From the IMG/VR virus record IMGVR_UViG_3300048536_000071, positions 1 to 35,556 of that record: a stretch of DNA of 35,556 bases; one strand, written 5' to 3'. A program made the position numbers and the translations under genes. The notes under the pieces were generated by a model. That model was given only the letters and a program-made list of their open reading frames with translations. It did not search any database and had not been told where the DNA came from. Below are positions 20,826 through 29,262 of this stretch, in pieces; within the stretch, counting starts at the first letter, position 1, and each line of letters opens with the position of its first letter. Source of the DNA: a virus.

Positions 20826-22970
20826 ATGGAATATGATAAAGACGATATAGTTGAACAACTAGACGAACAACAAGAGTCTTATGACGAAGAGAAATTACAA
20901 GGCTGTCTTAAATCCGAAATGGATGACGCTAAAGACTTCATTGACCAAATTGGTGAACAAAGAGCAGATGCTACCGAATACTATTTAGGCAGTCAGCCTG
21001 GATCAACATCTTCTCTTCAATCAGAGTTTATATCAACAGACGTTAGAGACAGCGTACTGTTTATGCTTCCTTCTATCATGCGTACCTTTTTTGGTACTAG
21101 CAAGATAGTTGAGTTCATACCTAAAGGCCCTGAAGACATACAACTTGCTACACAGCAAACCGATTACATTAACTACGTCATCCAGCAAAAGAATCCTGGA
21201 TTCAAAGTTTTATACGATGCTTTCAAAGACGCACTAATCAGAAAAACTGGTTTTGTAAAAGCCTACTGGGATGACAGTATTACTGCATCAACACACGAAT
21301 ACACAAACATTTCTCCAGAAGCCTACCAAGCACTCATACTTGATCCTAACGTAGAGGTAATAAAAGAGTCTGTAGAAATGCAAAGCATGACATTGCAAAA
21401 CCCTGAAACTGGTGAGCAGATTACACAAGAAACACCAGCCAGTTACGACATTAAAATTAGAAGAATTAAACCTAAAGACCAAGTGGTTATAGAAGCAGTA
21501 CCACCTGAAGAAGTTTTAATATCAAGAAATGCTAGAGACTTAGAATCATCACCTTACGTTGCACACCGCATGGTAAAAACTGTTAGCGACTTAGTTGCTA
21601 TGGGTTACAACAAAGAAGACATGGAACAATATGCTGGTTCTGGTGACTCTATAGATGCAGAAAGTTATGACGAAGAACAAGCAAGAAATCCTTACGCTGA
21701 TTTTTCTAGCGTAGATAGAACTGACCAAAAAAATGTTCTCTATGTAGAGCATTATATTTTTTATGATTTAGATGGCGATGGTATAGATGAAAGGATTAGG
21801 GTATGCACTGTAGGCAATGGGATAAACATTGTTAACGCAACACCTTGGGACGATCTACCTATTACACTCTTCTGTCCCGATCCTGAACCTCACACCTCCA
21901 TTGGTTCATGTCCTGCGGACTACCTAATGCCTATTCAAGCGGCTAAATCTCAGATAATGAGAGACACCCTTGATAGTCTAGGCCACGCCATCTTCCCGAG
22001 AATGGGAATTGTTGAAGGGCAAGTTAATATTGACGATGTCCTTAACACCGACATAGGACAACCTATTAGAATGAGAGCGCCAGGAATGGTACAGCCTTTC
22101 GCTGTGCCTTTCGTTGGTAAAGAAGCCTTCCCAGTATTGTCTTATCTTGACGAAGCCAAGGAGAACCGCACAGGCGTTTCTAAAGCCTCCGCTGGACTAA
22201 ACGCTGACGCGCTTCAATCTTCTACCGCCCAAGCAGTATCGGCAACTATGTCTGGTGCGCAAGGCAGAGTAGAACTTATTTGCAGACATTTTGCAGACGG
22301 AATGAAAGATTTATTTAAACTGGTTAACTCACTTGTTATCAAGCACCAAGAAGGTCAAGATATGATGAGACTGAACAACGAGTTTGTACCTATTGATCCT
22401 AGATACTGGGATGCTGACAAAGACTTAGTTATTAATGTTGGTATATCTAAATCATCTGACGAAGAGAAGTTCCAAGTCTTAACAGCCTTATCACAAAAAC
22501 AAGAACAAATCTTACAAACACTAGGCCCTGACAATCCTTTACTCAATCTACAGCAGTACGCTAACACATTGACAAAAATGATTGAAATGGCTGGTTTCAA
22601 AGATGCTAATTCATTTATAAACACAACCGTTCCACCAATGCCACCACAGCAACCGCAAGATCAGAAACCTTCTCCTGAAGAAATGTTAGCTCAAGCAGAA
22701 GCAATGAAGGCACAGAACTTAGCACAAAAAGCTATCATTGATGCAGAGACAGACAGAATGAAAATTATCATGGATGACGACAGAAACCGTGATGAGCATG
22801 AAGCTGATCTAAAAGTAAAAATAGCTGAACTAGAAGCTAAATATGGTACGCAAGTAAATGTAGCAGAGATCAACGCTATCATGGAAAGAGATAGAGAAGC
22901 TATTAGACAAGTAGCAAAGAATCAATCTCAAGGAATGTTTACAAATGGGAACAACCAACCAATCGGATAA
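20826..22970 (+). CDS. Portal protein (P22-type)
   Basis: The 714-aa length is close to P22 gp1 (about 725). The N-terminus is acidic; the central part includes the typical segment ASAGLNADALQSSTAQAVSA (about 455-474) followed by RVELICRHFADGMKDLFKLVN. The C-terminal 110 residues are Gln/Ala/Glu-rich and helical (LAQAEAMKAQNLAQKAIID), consistent with a barrel that reaches into the capsid. It forms the dodecameric ring for packaging and ejection. Its end overlaps the next small gene by 26 bases. Confidence 0.93.
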   Translation: MEYDKDDIVEQLDEQQESYDEEKLQGCLKSEMDDAKDFIDQIGEQRADATEYYLGSQPGSTSSLQSEFISTDVRDSVLFMLPSIMRTFFGTSKIVEFIPKGPEDIQLATQQTDYINYVIQQKNPGFKVLYDAFKDALIRKTGFVKAYWDDSITASTHEYTNISPEAYQALILDPNVEVIKESVEMQSMTLQNPETGEQITQETPASYDIKIRRIKPKDQVVIEAVPPEEVLISRNARDLESSPYVAHRMVKTVSDLVAMGYNKEDMEQYAGSGDSIDAESYDEEQARNPYADFSSVDRTDQKNVLYVEHYIFYDLDGDGIDERIRVCTVGNGINIVNATPWDDLPITLFCPDPEPHTSIGSCPADYLMPIQAAKSQIMRDTLDSLGHAIFPRMGIVEGQVNIDDVLNTDIGQPIRMRAPGMVQPFAVPFVGKEAFPVLSYLDEAKENRTGVSKASAGLNADALQSSTAQAVSATMSGAQGRVELICRHFADGMKDLFKLVNSLVIKHQEGQDMMRLNNEFVPIDPRYWDADKDLVINVGISKSSDEEKFQVLTALSQKQEQILQTLGPDNPLLNLQQYANTLTKMIEMAGFKDANSFINTTVPPMPPQQPQDQKPSPEEMLAQAEAMKAQNLAQKAIIDAETDRMKIIMDDDRNRDEHEADLKVKIAELEAKYGTQVNVAEINAIMERDREAIRQVAKNQSQGMFTNGNNQPIG

Positions 22971-23127
22971 GATATACGATTTAGAATTTCTTGATGGAGA
23001 TTTTATTTATGTTGGTTCGGACATTAAGGCTAAAAATTTAGAAGAAGCTAAAAGAGTCGCAAGAGTGTTTCTACAAATACCACCAGACTCAGAACTAATA
23101 TCTTGTACGGAGACATTGATACACTAA
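22945..23127 (+). CDS. Small hypothetical protein after portal, 60 aa
   Basis: The product (MGTTNQSDKIYDLEFLDGDF ... CTETLIH) has a strand-helix-strand outline with KNLEEAKRVARVFL as the helix, like small phage DUF domains. Its start lies inside the portal gene. Its stop overlaps the next ATG (TAATG). No family is recognised. Confidence 0.6.
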   Translation: MGTTNQSDKIYDLEFLDGDFIYVGSDIKAKNLEEAKRVARVFLQIPPDSELISCTETLIH

Positions 23128-23225
23128 TGAAAAAATATTTAATTAAAACTTGGCAATGGTTAGACAGCTTGATGAAGCCTAAACCAATTATCAAAAAAAG
23201 AGGACGACCAAGGAAAAAGAAATAA
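23127..23225 (+). CDS. 32-aa basic peptide with an AT-hook-like end
   Basis: ATG 23127 opens 32 codons to TAA 23223-23225, overlapping genes on both sides by one base (TAATG). The peptide begins MKKYLIKTWQWLDSLMKP and ends KKRGRPRKKK; RGRPRK is an AT-hook core that binds the minor groove of AT-rich DNA. A packaged or nucleoid-type DNA-binding role is plausible. Confidence 0.65.
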   Translation: MKKYLIKTWQWLDSLMKPKPIIKKRGRPRKKK

Positions 23226-23497
23226 TGGCAATAACCTATAGAGGCGAAAAGTTCGCTGGTTACAACAAACCTAAACGTACCCCTAACCACAAAACAAAGT
23301 CACACGCTGTCTTAGCAAAAGTCGGTGACGTAATAAAATTAATTCGCTTTGGTCAACAGGGCGTAAGTGGTGCTGGTAAAAAACCAATGACTGCTAAAGG
23401 CAAAGCAAGAAGAAAATCATTCAAGGCAAGACACGCCAAGAATATCGCAAGGGGTAAGTTGTCCGCAGCTTACTGGGCGAACAAAGTAAAATGGTAA
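23225..23497 (+). CDS. DUF6321-type basic phage protein
   Basis: The 90-aa, strongly basic protein has the signature of a family common in marine phages: KRTPNHKTKSHAVLAKVGD, IKLIRFGQQGVSGA, and a C-terminal FKARHAKNIARGKLSAAYWA. Its function is unknown; charge and conservation suggest contact with DNA or RNA, possibly within the virion. The family number is recalled from pattern recognition, not a search. Confidence 0.8.
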   Translation: MAITYRGEKFAGYNKPKRTPNHKTKSHAVLAKVGDVIKLIRFGQQGVSGAGKKPMTAKGKARRKSFKARHAKNIARGKLSAAYWANKVKW

Positions 23498-23506
23498 GGA
23501 GATACT

Positions 23507-23638
23507 ATGTCACTATATGAAAATATAAATAAAAGAAAGAAAGCTAAAACAAGCAGACCAAAAAAGAAATCTACAATTTCTAAAAAAGTCTACGATGCCA
23601 TGAAAGCTGGTTTCCCTAAAAAGAAAAAGAAGAAGTAA
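23507..23638 (+). CDS. 43-aa lysine-rich conserved phage peptide
   Basis: ATG 23507, with AAGGAG 6 bases upstream, opens 43 codons to TAA 23636-23638. The peptide starts MSLYENINKRKKAKTSRPKK, has STISKKVYDAMKAGF and ends in six lysines. This MSLYxNIxxRKKAG...STIS pattern is widespread in small phage proteins of unknown function. With the two preceding genes it makes a block of three very basic proteins. Confidence 0.7.
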   Translation: MSLYENINKRKKAKTSRPKKKSTISKKVYDAMKAGFPKKKKKK

Positions 23639-23758
23639 TTGTTTGGTTGGTTTGATAAGTTTTTAGAGTGGTCGTTCCAACGACACGCAAATAACCTACA
23701 TAAAAAATATACACATGATAGACAAACTAATAAAACCCGTAAGCGAACTACTAGATAA
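23639..23758 (+). CDS. Possible 39-aa peptide with a TTG start
   Basis: TTG 23639, directly after the preceding stop, opens 39 codons (FGWFDKFLEWSFQRHANNLH ... KRTTR) to TAA 23756-23758. An aromatic amphipathic helix is followed by a basic tail. It overlaps the holin gene by 44 bases and lacks a good ribosome site apart from purine-rich coding sequence, so it is tentative. Confidence 0.3.
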   Translation: MFGWFDKFLEWSFQRHANNLHKKYTHDRQTNKTRKRTTR

Positions 23759-24086
23759 GTTTATTCCAGACGCGGATACAAAACAAAAGATTGCACATGA
23801 AATCGCAACCATGTCGCAAAAGCACATCCATGAAATTGCTAAAGCACAAATAGAAGTTAACAAAGAAGAAGCCAAAGGTAACTGGTTTCAATCATCTTGG
23901 CGACCAGCTACAGCATGGATATGTGTTGCAGGATTTGCAGTCAACTTTTTAATCAGTCCTCTCGCCGCACCTTTTGGTATTGTTGTACCTCAAGCAGATA
24001 CATCAACGATGCTACCTGTCCTTATGGGTATGCTCGGCCTCGGCGGTATGCGATCTTATGAAAGGGTAAAAGGCGTTGGAAAATAA
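23715..24086 (+). CDS. Holin (3TM family)
   Basis: The 123-aa protein has an amphipathic N-terminal half, then NWFQSSWRPATAWICVAGFA leading into hydrophobic spans at about 68-85 and 100-112, and ends MLGLGGMRSYERVKGVGK. The WRP motif and GLGGxRSxEK-type ending identify the 3TM holin family found in gene transfer agents and many phages. It would permeabilise the inner membrane for the M15 endolysin. The next gene overlaps its stop. Confidence 0.8.
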   Translation: MIDKLIKPVSELLDKFIPDADTKQKIAHEIATMSQKHIHEIAKAQIEVNKEEAKGNWFQSSWRPATAWICVAGFAVNFLISPLAAPFGIVVPQADTSTMLPVLMGMLGLGGMRSYERVKGVGK

Positions 24087-24370
24087 TGAACCAAATAGCC
24101 AAAGTAGATGATAAATCTTCTTTAAGCATATCGCTTCCTTACCTTGCACAAATAGTAGTTGCTATATCTTTAGGAGTTTGGGGTTATGCCAACATTACCG
24201 AAAAGATAGATACAAACGCACAAGAAACTAGAAACCTCAGAGGAAATCAAAACAACTATATCTTCCCAGATATTAGAACACTTGAGCAACAAGTAGTAGA
24301 ATTAGAAAAGGAAGTATTAATTTTAAAAACAGAAATAGAATTTTATAAAAAAGAGTTAGAAAAAAAATGA
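24086..24370 (+). CDS. Inner-membrane coiled-coil protein, spanin-like
   Basis: The 94-aa product has one membrane span near the N-terminus (ISLPYLAQIVVAISLGVWGY, 15-34) followed by a periplasmic coiled coil (DIRTLEQQVVELEKEVLILK and on). This is the shape of an i-spanin, which links to an outer-membrane partner to complete lysis. No lipobox-bearing o-spanin is obvious in the window. It sits between holin and endolysin. Confidence 0.6.
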   Translation: MNQIAKVDDKSSLSISLPYLAQIVVAISLGVWGYANITEKIDTNAQETRNLRGNQNNYIFPDIRTLEQQVVELEKEVLILKTEIEFYKKELEKK

Positions 24371-24398
24371 TTAAATTAATAGTAAAAGGTTATATAAG

Positions 24399-24770
24399 AT
24401 GACTTGGGAAAACTTCAAAGAAGAAGAGTTTTCTTGCAAACATTGTGGTAAAAATGGTATTTCACACGAACTAATAAATAAGTTACAATCACTTAGAACT
24501 GAGCTGGGTTTTCCTTTTATTATTACATCTGGTTACAGATGCGAAGAACATCCAATAGAAGCGAGAAAGAAAACACCAGGTACTCATGCAGAAGGATTGG
24601 CTGCTGATGTATATGTAAGAGGAAGCAAAGCACTCAACATAGTATCAAAAGCTAAAGATTATGGATTTACTGGCGTTGGTGTGAATCAAAAAGGAGATGC
24701 TCGTTTTATACACTTAGACATCTCGGAAGAAAAAGAAAACAGACCAAGGCCACACATTTGGAGTTATTGA
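24399..24770 (+). CDS. M15 peptidase endolysin
   Basis: The 123-aa enzyme is a compact zinc D,D/L,D-peptidase of the M15A type: TSGYRC (43-48) precedes the zinc ligands His63 (GTHAEGLAAD), Asp70 and His105 (FIHLD). It cleaves peptide cross-links in peptidoglycan. There is no signal peptide, so it depends on the holin. Its stop overlaps the next ATG. Confidence 0.88.
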   Translation: MTWENFKEEEFSCKHCGKNGISHELINKLQSLRTELGFPFIITSGYRCEEHPIEARKKTPGTHAEGLAADVYVRGSKALNIVSKAKDYGFTGVGVNQKGDARFIHLDISEEKENRPRPHIWSY

Positions 24771-25006
24771 TGGACAACCCTATTTTATTTTGGAACGCGA
24801 TTATCACTCTCGTTTATGTTCCTATTATATACAGCATCCGTACTAACGCTGCTGATGTCAAAAGGGTTGAAATATTGGTTAATAAAACAAGAGAAGAAAT
24901 ACCTACACGCTACGCAACCAAACAAGATTTGCATTTAGACATGCAAAGAATTTTTGACAGACTAGACAAATTAGACGAAAAAATTGATAAACTAATAGCT
25001 AACTAG
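24770..25006 (+). CDS. Membrane-anchored coiled-coil protein, 78 aa
   Basis: From ATG 24770 (overlapping the endolysin TGA) the product has an N-terminal span (ILFWNAIITLVYVPIIYSI) and a helical C-terminus (DMQRIFDRLDKLDEKIDKLI). A TTG at 24758 would add four residues. It could be a second spanin-type or holin-partner protein. The lysis role is inferred from position. Confidence 0.6.
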   Translation: MDNPILFWNAIITLVYVPIIYSIRTNAADVKRVEILVNKTREEIPTRYATKQDLHLDMQRIFDRLDKLDEKIDKLIAN

Positions 25007-25015
25007 GAATTAATT

Positions 25016-25588
25016 ATGCCAGGATACGATCACTTAAATAACAATCTAAACTACATACCATCTTATGCAATCACTCCTGCTGTAGATGCACCACAAATAC
25101 AAAACGTACCAACACTACCAGCAGTAACGAACCAAATGTCCAGCAATAGACAGCCTGGTTTTAGTATTACTAACGACTTTATAGAAGAAGACTTTAATCC
25201 TGGACAAACTATTGGGCCAGTAGGAATGAACTTTGAAAACATACCAAAAGGTTTATTTGCAAACACAGAGCCAGAGCCTATTGAAATGTCCAAGTATGAC
25301 GACAGAGATAGAAGTCCAATAAGGGATTTTGATTTTTATGATTACTTTGGAACAAACATTGATGGACTAAATAGATTTAATTCTATGATTCCAGATAACA
25401 CTTATTCATCTGGTTTGGATTATGCTAGATCAATCGCAGATGGTTCTAACGTAGACAATATGATTAGCCAAGGTCAAAGCTATTCATCACAAATGCCTCA
25501 AGGCTACACACAACAAGAAGTTGGTAAAAGTGGCTATCAAGGTTTTGATTATTCTGGACTACAAAGACTAATAGACAACATAGGTTAG
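25016..25588 (+). CDS. Low-complexity hypothetical protein, 190 aa
   Basis: The product is rich in Asn, Pro, Ser, Tyr and Gly and appears largely disordered (HLNNNLNYIPSYAITPAVDA; SYSSQMPQGYTQQEV). DFDFYDYFGTNIDGLNRF is an acidic aromatic patch. It has no recognised domain. It lies between lysis and head genes, so it may be an accessory head or assembly protein. Confidence 0.55.
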   Translation: MPGYDHLNNNLNYIPSYAITPAVDAPQIQNVPTLPAVTNQMSSNRQPGFSITNDFIEEDFNPGQTIGPVGMNFENIPKGLFANTEPEPIEMSKYDDRDRSPIRDFDFYDYFGTNIDGLNRFNSMIPDNTYSSGLDYARSIADGSNVDNMISQGQSYSSQMPQGYTQQEVGKSGYQGFDYSGLQRLIDNIG

Positions 25589-25589
25589 T

Positions 25590-25850
25590 ATGCCCTCACA
25601 AGAAGATATCTTAAACTCAAACGAAGCAGAGTTAATTCTAAACTCAGAAACATTCAAACACGCTGTAAACAATCTTAAAGATGACTACATAAATTTATGG
25701 TTATTGTCCAAAGACAGTGATATAAATAAAAGAGAAAATTTACACAAAGCAATCAAACTTTTACCCGAAATAGAAAAACATTTAAGAATAATAGTAGAGA
25801 AGGGTAAGATCACAAAGTCACAATTAGGAAGATTGAATAAAGTTGTGTAA
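25590..25850 (+). CDS. Small helical head-region protein, 86 aa
   Basis: The product is entirely helical and charged (SNEAELILNSETFKHAVNNL, DDYINLWLLSKDSD, LLPEIEKHLRIIVEKGK). Small proteins of this style often sit upstream of scaffold genes in marine podoviruses, with unknown function. It begins one base after the previous stop. Confidence 0.6.
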   Translation: MPSQEDILNSNEAELILNSETFKHAVNNLKDDYINLWLLSKDSDINKRENLHKAIKLLPEIEKHLRIIVEKGKITKSQLGRLNKVV

Positions 25851-25859
25851 AATTTAATT

Positions 25860-25878
25860 TAGTATTGTTAAAATACTA
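25860..25878. promoter_or_regulatory. Small inverted repeat before scaffold
   Basis: TAGTATT (25860-25866) and AATACTA (25872-25878) form a 7-bp stem with a 5-base loop in the only gap before the capsid block, 24 bases upstream of the scaffold start. It could stabilise the scaffold-capsid message or mark a processing point. Confidence 0.35.
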
Positions 25879-25901
25879 CTTTACATTTTTAAGGAATGAA
25901 T

Positions 25902-26903
25902 ATGACCAACAACGCAAAGCCGATTGGTTTACAAACAAATTTAGAACAGACAGAACAATCTTTCGAAAGTTTTTTGACTCCATCGGAACAACCAGAAAAC
26001 GAACTAGAACAACCATCAGAAGAATTAGTCAACGAAGACGAAGTCATTGAAGATGATGAAATCATTGAAGAAGACGAAGACCTAGAAGACGACTTTGAAG
26101 AAGATGAAGACGAACCTCAAGAAGATCAAGTTGAAGTAGAGGAGTCCGAGCAACCACAGCTATATACTATTAAAGTAGATGGTGAAGATACCCAGGTCAC
26201 GCTTGAAGAACTCCAAAGTGGATACAGTCGCCAAAGAGATTATACGAGAAAAACTCAAGAGTTAGCTGAACAGCGTAAAGCTATTGAAGCTCAACAAAAA
26301 GAGGTTTCTCAAAAAGATGCAATTTATTCGCAGTTGTTACCAAAACTGGAAGCGACTTTGAAAGGCGAGTTAGGAAACGAGCCAGATTGGAATGCACTTT
26401 ATGATACTGATCCTATTGCCTATGTCCGTGAAAAAGACTTATGGAATGAGAAGAAGCAAAGGTTACAAGCCGCGGAAGCTGAAGCAACTAGACTCCAACA
26501 GGAACAAGCTGCAAAGCAACAAGAGGAACTTGAAAAGTTCGTCAAGTACGGTAATGAACAATTGCTAACACAAATTCCAGAATGGCAAGACAACGAAATA
26601 GCAGTTAAAGAAAAAAACTCTATTCGGGATTATGGTGTTAATGTTTTAGGCTATTCATCTCAAGAGATGGACAGCGTTTACGACTACCGAGTTTTACTTG
26701 GTTTAAGAAACGCATGGTTACAACATAAGACACAACAAGCTACTAAAGTAAAGCCAACTGAAAAGAAAGCGGCAGCTCGAACCGCCCGACCTGGCACTTC
26801 AAATGTACCTAAAAGTTCAACACCAGCGAAAAGAGCGCATCAAAAATTAGCTAAAACTGGCAAAGTCCAGGATGCGGCTAAATTATTTGAACAAATTATA
26901 TAA
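25902..26903 (+). CDS. Scaffolding protein
   Basis: The preferred start is ATG 25902, since AAGGA lies 6 bases upstream; ATG 25896 would put the site directly against the codon. The product (333 aa) has a very acidic N-terminal stretch at about 43-85 (EDEDLEDDFEEDEDEP), a long Gln/Glu/Lys coiled coil at about 110-210, and a basic C-terminus (PTEKKAAARTARPG, PAKRAHQKLAKTGK). Acidic tail, coiled coil and basic helix-turn-helix end immediately before the capsid gene are the usual scaffold layout. Confidence 0.85.
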   Translation: MTNNAKPIGLQTNLEQTEQSFESFLTPSEQPENELEQPSEELVNEDEVIEDDEIIEEDEDLEDDFEEDEDEPQEDQVEVEESEQPQLYTIKVDGEDTQVTLEELQSGYSRQRDYTRKTQELAEQRKAIEAQQKEVSQKDAIYSQLLPKLEATLKGELGNEPDWNALYDTDPIAYVREKDLWNEKKQRLQAAEAEATRLQQEQAAKQQEELEKFVKYGNEQLLTQIPEWQDNEIAVKEKNSIRDYGVNVLGYSSQEMDSVYDYRVLLGLRNAWLQHKTQQATKVKPTEKKAAARTARPGTSNVPKSSTPAKRAHQKLAKTGKVQDAAKLFEQII

Positions 26904-26926
26904 ACTTTTAAACATAGGAAAATATC

Positions 26927-27862
26927 ATGGCTAAAGTAACAAACGCATTTGATACTTACTCGGCGTCTTCAGATAGAGAACAGCTAAGTAATGTTATCTA
27001 TAACATCAGTCCTCAAACAACTCCGTTCTTGAGTGCTATAGGAAAAAACTCAATCAGGAACGTAGTTTTTGATTGGCAAACAGAAAACTTACCAACTCCA
27101 AGTGGTGCTGGGCAATTAGAGGGTTTTGAACTTGCAAGATCAGCTGCTACAGCTACAGCAAGAGTTAGTAACGTGGCTCAAATCTCAAAAAGAGATGCAA
27201 CTGTATCTGGTTCTCAACAAGCATCTGATCCAGCTGGTAAGAAGTCAGAAATGGCTCACCAACTAGCAATCATGTCTAAAGCTCTTAAGAGAGATATGGA
27301 AACAGCACTTTGTCAAAAAGGCGCTAAAACAACTGGTAATGCTACAACAGCAAGAGTAACTGGTGGTTTCGAATCTTGGATTACATCTAACGTATCAAGA
27401 GGAACTGGCGGCGGCGGTGCTGGTGGCGGAGCTGCTCCAACTGACGGAACACAAAGAGCTTTAACAGAAACATTATTAAAATCTGTATTGCAAGACTGTT
27501 TCGCTAATGGCGGAGAGCCTTCAATGGCAATCTGTGGCCCAGTTAATAAGCAAAAAATATCTGGTTTCACAGGTAGAGCTTCAGCAAGACAAATGGTTGA
27601 TGCAAACACAGTAGAGGCTTCTGTTTCTATTTACGCATCAGACTTTGGTGAGTTGAAAATAGTACCATCTAACTTCAGTAGAGAAAGATCACTTTTATTA
27701 GTTGATCCAGACTTCGCTAAAGTATCTTACTTAAGAGACTTTAAAACAGTTGATATCTCTACAATAGGTGATGCAGTAACTAAGATGATTTTATGTGAGT
27801 ATGGATTAGAAATGAGCAACGAAGCTGCTCACGGTATAGTCGCAGACTTAACAACTTCATAA
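26927..27862 (+). CDS. Major capsid protein (SU10/DUF5309 type)
   Basis: The 311-aa product opens AFDTYSASSDREQLSNVIYN and NISPQTTPFLSAIGK, typical of SU10-type HK97-fold coat proteins (DUF5309), and ends with a conserved beta region (FSRERSLLLVDPDFAKVSYL). A glycine-rich loop (TGGGGAGGGAAP, about 159-170) is an unusual insertion-like surface feature. It follows the scaffold and precedes a strong terminator. Confidence 0.92.
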   Translation: MAKVTNAFDTYSASSDREQLSNVIYNISPQTTPFLSAIGKNSIRNVVFDWQTENLPTPSGAGQLEGFELARSAATATARVSNVAQISKRDATVSGSQQASDPAGKKSEMAHQLAIMSKALKRDMETALCQKGAKTTGNATTARVTGGFESWITSNVSRGTGGGGAGGGAAPTDGTQRALTETLLKSVLQDCFANGGEPSMAICGPVNKQKISGFTGRASARQMVDANTVEASVSIYASDFGELKIVPSNFSRERSLLLVDPDFAKVSYLRDFKTVDISTIGDAVTKMILCEYGLEMSNEAAHGIVADLTTS

Positions 27863-27876
27863 GTTAGTTAAACTTA

Positions 27877-27896
27877 GGGAAGGCTTCGGCCTTCCC
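27877..27896 (+). terminator. Strong stem-loop after major capsid gene
   Basis: GGGAAGGC (27877-27884), TTCG loop (27885-27888) and GCCTTCCC (27889-27896) form a perfect 8-bp hairpin with the extra-stable UUCG tetraloop, followed by ACCCTTTATT. It lies 15 bases after the capsid stop and probably acts as a partial terminator that keeps capsid mRNA more abundant than downstream tail mRNA. Confidence 0.85.
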
Positions 27897-27910
27897 ACCC
27901 TTTATTAAAT

Positions 27911-28210
27911 ATGGCAACAAAACGTACAATCACCGATCACAAAACTGGTTACAAATCAGAGTTCATTACAGAGGATGACAAGTTTGTCTATCACACAACT
28001 CAAGATGTTGCTCCTGTCATTGACCACGTTAAGAAACTAAGAGACAATACACTTAAGCCTGGAAAAGATATGCGACACATAGCTGAAGTACCCATGGTAA
28101 TTTGGCAAAAAGCATTACGAGAAGGTTGGTCAAAAGATCCTGCAAAGTGGAAACAATGGCTAAACAATCCAGACAATAACGTCTTTAGAACTTGGCAAGG
28201 TAAAGTATGA
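27911..28210 (+). CDS. Conserved head-associated hypothetical protein, 99 aa
   Basis: The product has HVKKLRDNTLKPGKDMRHIA, EVPMVIWQKALREGW and KWKQWLNNPDNNVFRTW, a pattern recurring in marine phages directly after the capsid gene. Function is unknown; position suggests a connector or head-completion role. It overlaps the adaptor gene (ATGA). Confidence 0.7.
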   Translation: MATKRTITDHKTGYKSEFITEDDKFVYHTTQDVAPVIDHVKKLRDNTLKPGKDMRHIAEVPMVIWQKALREGWSKDPAKWKQWLNNPDNNVFRTWQGKV

Positions 28211-28854
28211 CATATGCAGAATTAAAAACAGCCATAGCTGGTTATCTAAACAGATCAGATTTAACATCTACCATAGATACATTTATTGATAATGTAGAAG
28301 CTGAACTTAACAGAAAGTTAAGAACAAAAGACATGATTGTAAGAGCTACTGCAACAGCAGATGCTCAATACTTAGCAGTACCAAATGATTGGTTAGAAGC
28401 CATCAATGTAGAAATAACATCAAATGATTTCAGTCCGTTATTTCAACAATCTATAGAATCTTTAGATGTTTATAGAAAATCAAATAACAACTCAACAGGT
28501 CAACCAGTATATTATGCAATGGTTGATGGTACTATAGAATTAGCACCAACTCCTGACACTCCTTACACCCTACAGCTAACTTATTATGGTAAAATAAATG
28601 CACTGAGTGATACCAATGCAACTAACTTTGTATCAGTATCAAACCCAGATGTTTACTTATATGGTGCATTGAAACACGCTTCTATCTACTTGATGGAAGA
28701 CGACAGAATAGCAATGTTCACACAACAGTTTGAGAAAGCATTAGAAGAAATGAGACTTGCTCAAGAGAAAGCTGCATTTGGTAAGGGTTCTCTAATGATG
28801 AGAAGAAAGACTTACGGAACAAAACAAAAAAGAAATTACTACTACGGTAATTAA
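28207..28854 (+). CDS. Head-tail adaptor protein (P22 gp4/SU10 adaptor-like)
   Basis: The 215-aa product starts MTYAELKTAIAGYLNRSDLT, followed by a helical N-terminal domain (FIDNVEAELNRKLRTKDM), a beta-rich centre (PVYYAMVDGTIELAPTPDTP, LTYYGKINAL) and a long C-terminal helix ending in a basic tail. This is the layout of adaptors that ring the portal and receive the tail nozzle. It starts on the stop of the previous gene. Confidence 0.8.
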   Translation: MTYAELKTAIAGYLNRSDLTSTIDTFIDNVEAELNRKLRTKDMIVRATATADAQYLAVPNDWLEAINVEITSNDFSPLFQQSIESLDVYRKSNNNSTGQPVYYAMVDGTIELAPTPDTPYTLQLTYYGKINALSDTNATNFVSVSNPDVYLYGALKHASIYLMEDDRIAMFTQQFEKALEEMRLAQEKAAFGKGSLMMRRKTYGTKQKRNYYYGN

Positions 28855-28865
28855 AGGAGAATACG

Positions 28866-29258
28866 ATGGCAGGATTTAGTGATTATTTAGAGGACAAGGT
28901 CTTAGAGCATGTCTTTGGTGGCAATGCTTATTCAGCACCGTCAACATTATATGTTGCTTTATATACAGTAGCACCAACTGATACAGGCGGTGGAACTGAA
29001 GTATCTGGTGGCGGTTATGTAAGAAAGACATCAGCATTTACTGTGTCTGGAACTAACCCAACAACAGCAAGTAACACAGGTGCAGTTGAATATCCAACAG
29101 CTACAGCAAACTACGGAACAGTCGTTGCAGTTGGTATCTTTGATGCACTATCATCAGGAAACTTGTTAGCATACGCAAACTTAACTACATCAAAAGTTGT
29201 AAGTACAGGAGATGTATTCAGATTCAACACTGGTGATTTAGACGTAACACTGGCTTAA
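28866..29258 (+). CDS. Small structural protein, phage tail-fibre/decoration-like (gp80 type)
   Basis: The 130-aa beta protein contains SDYLEDKVLEHVFGGNAYSA, LYVALYTVAPTDTGGGTEVS and DVFRFNTGDLDVTLA, a widespread pattern annotated as tail-fibre-like or capsid decoration. It is Thr/Gly/Ser-rich with no cysteine. The exact site in the virion is uncertain. GGAG precedes the start. Confidence 0.7.
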   Translation: MAGFSDYLEDKVLEHVFGGNAYSAPSTLYVALYTVAPTDTGGGTEVSGGGYVRKTSAFTVSGTNPTTASNTGAVEYPTATANYGTVVAVGIFDALSSGNLLAYANLTTSKVVSTGDVFRFNTGDLDVTLA

Positions 29259-29262
29259 GATC

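Noticed and set aside
27313-27609. Minus-strand Pro/Ala/Val-rich frame under the capsid gene
   Set aside because: Its Pro-rich stretch is the complement of the capsid glycine-rich loop; there is no independent coding evidence.
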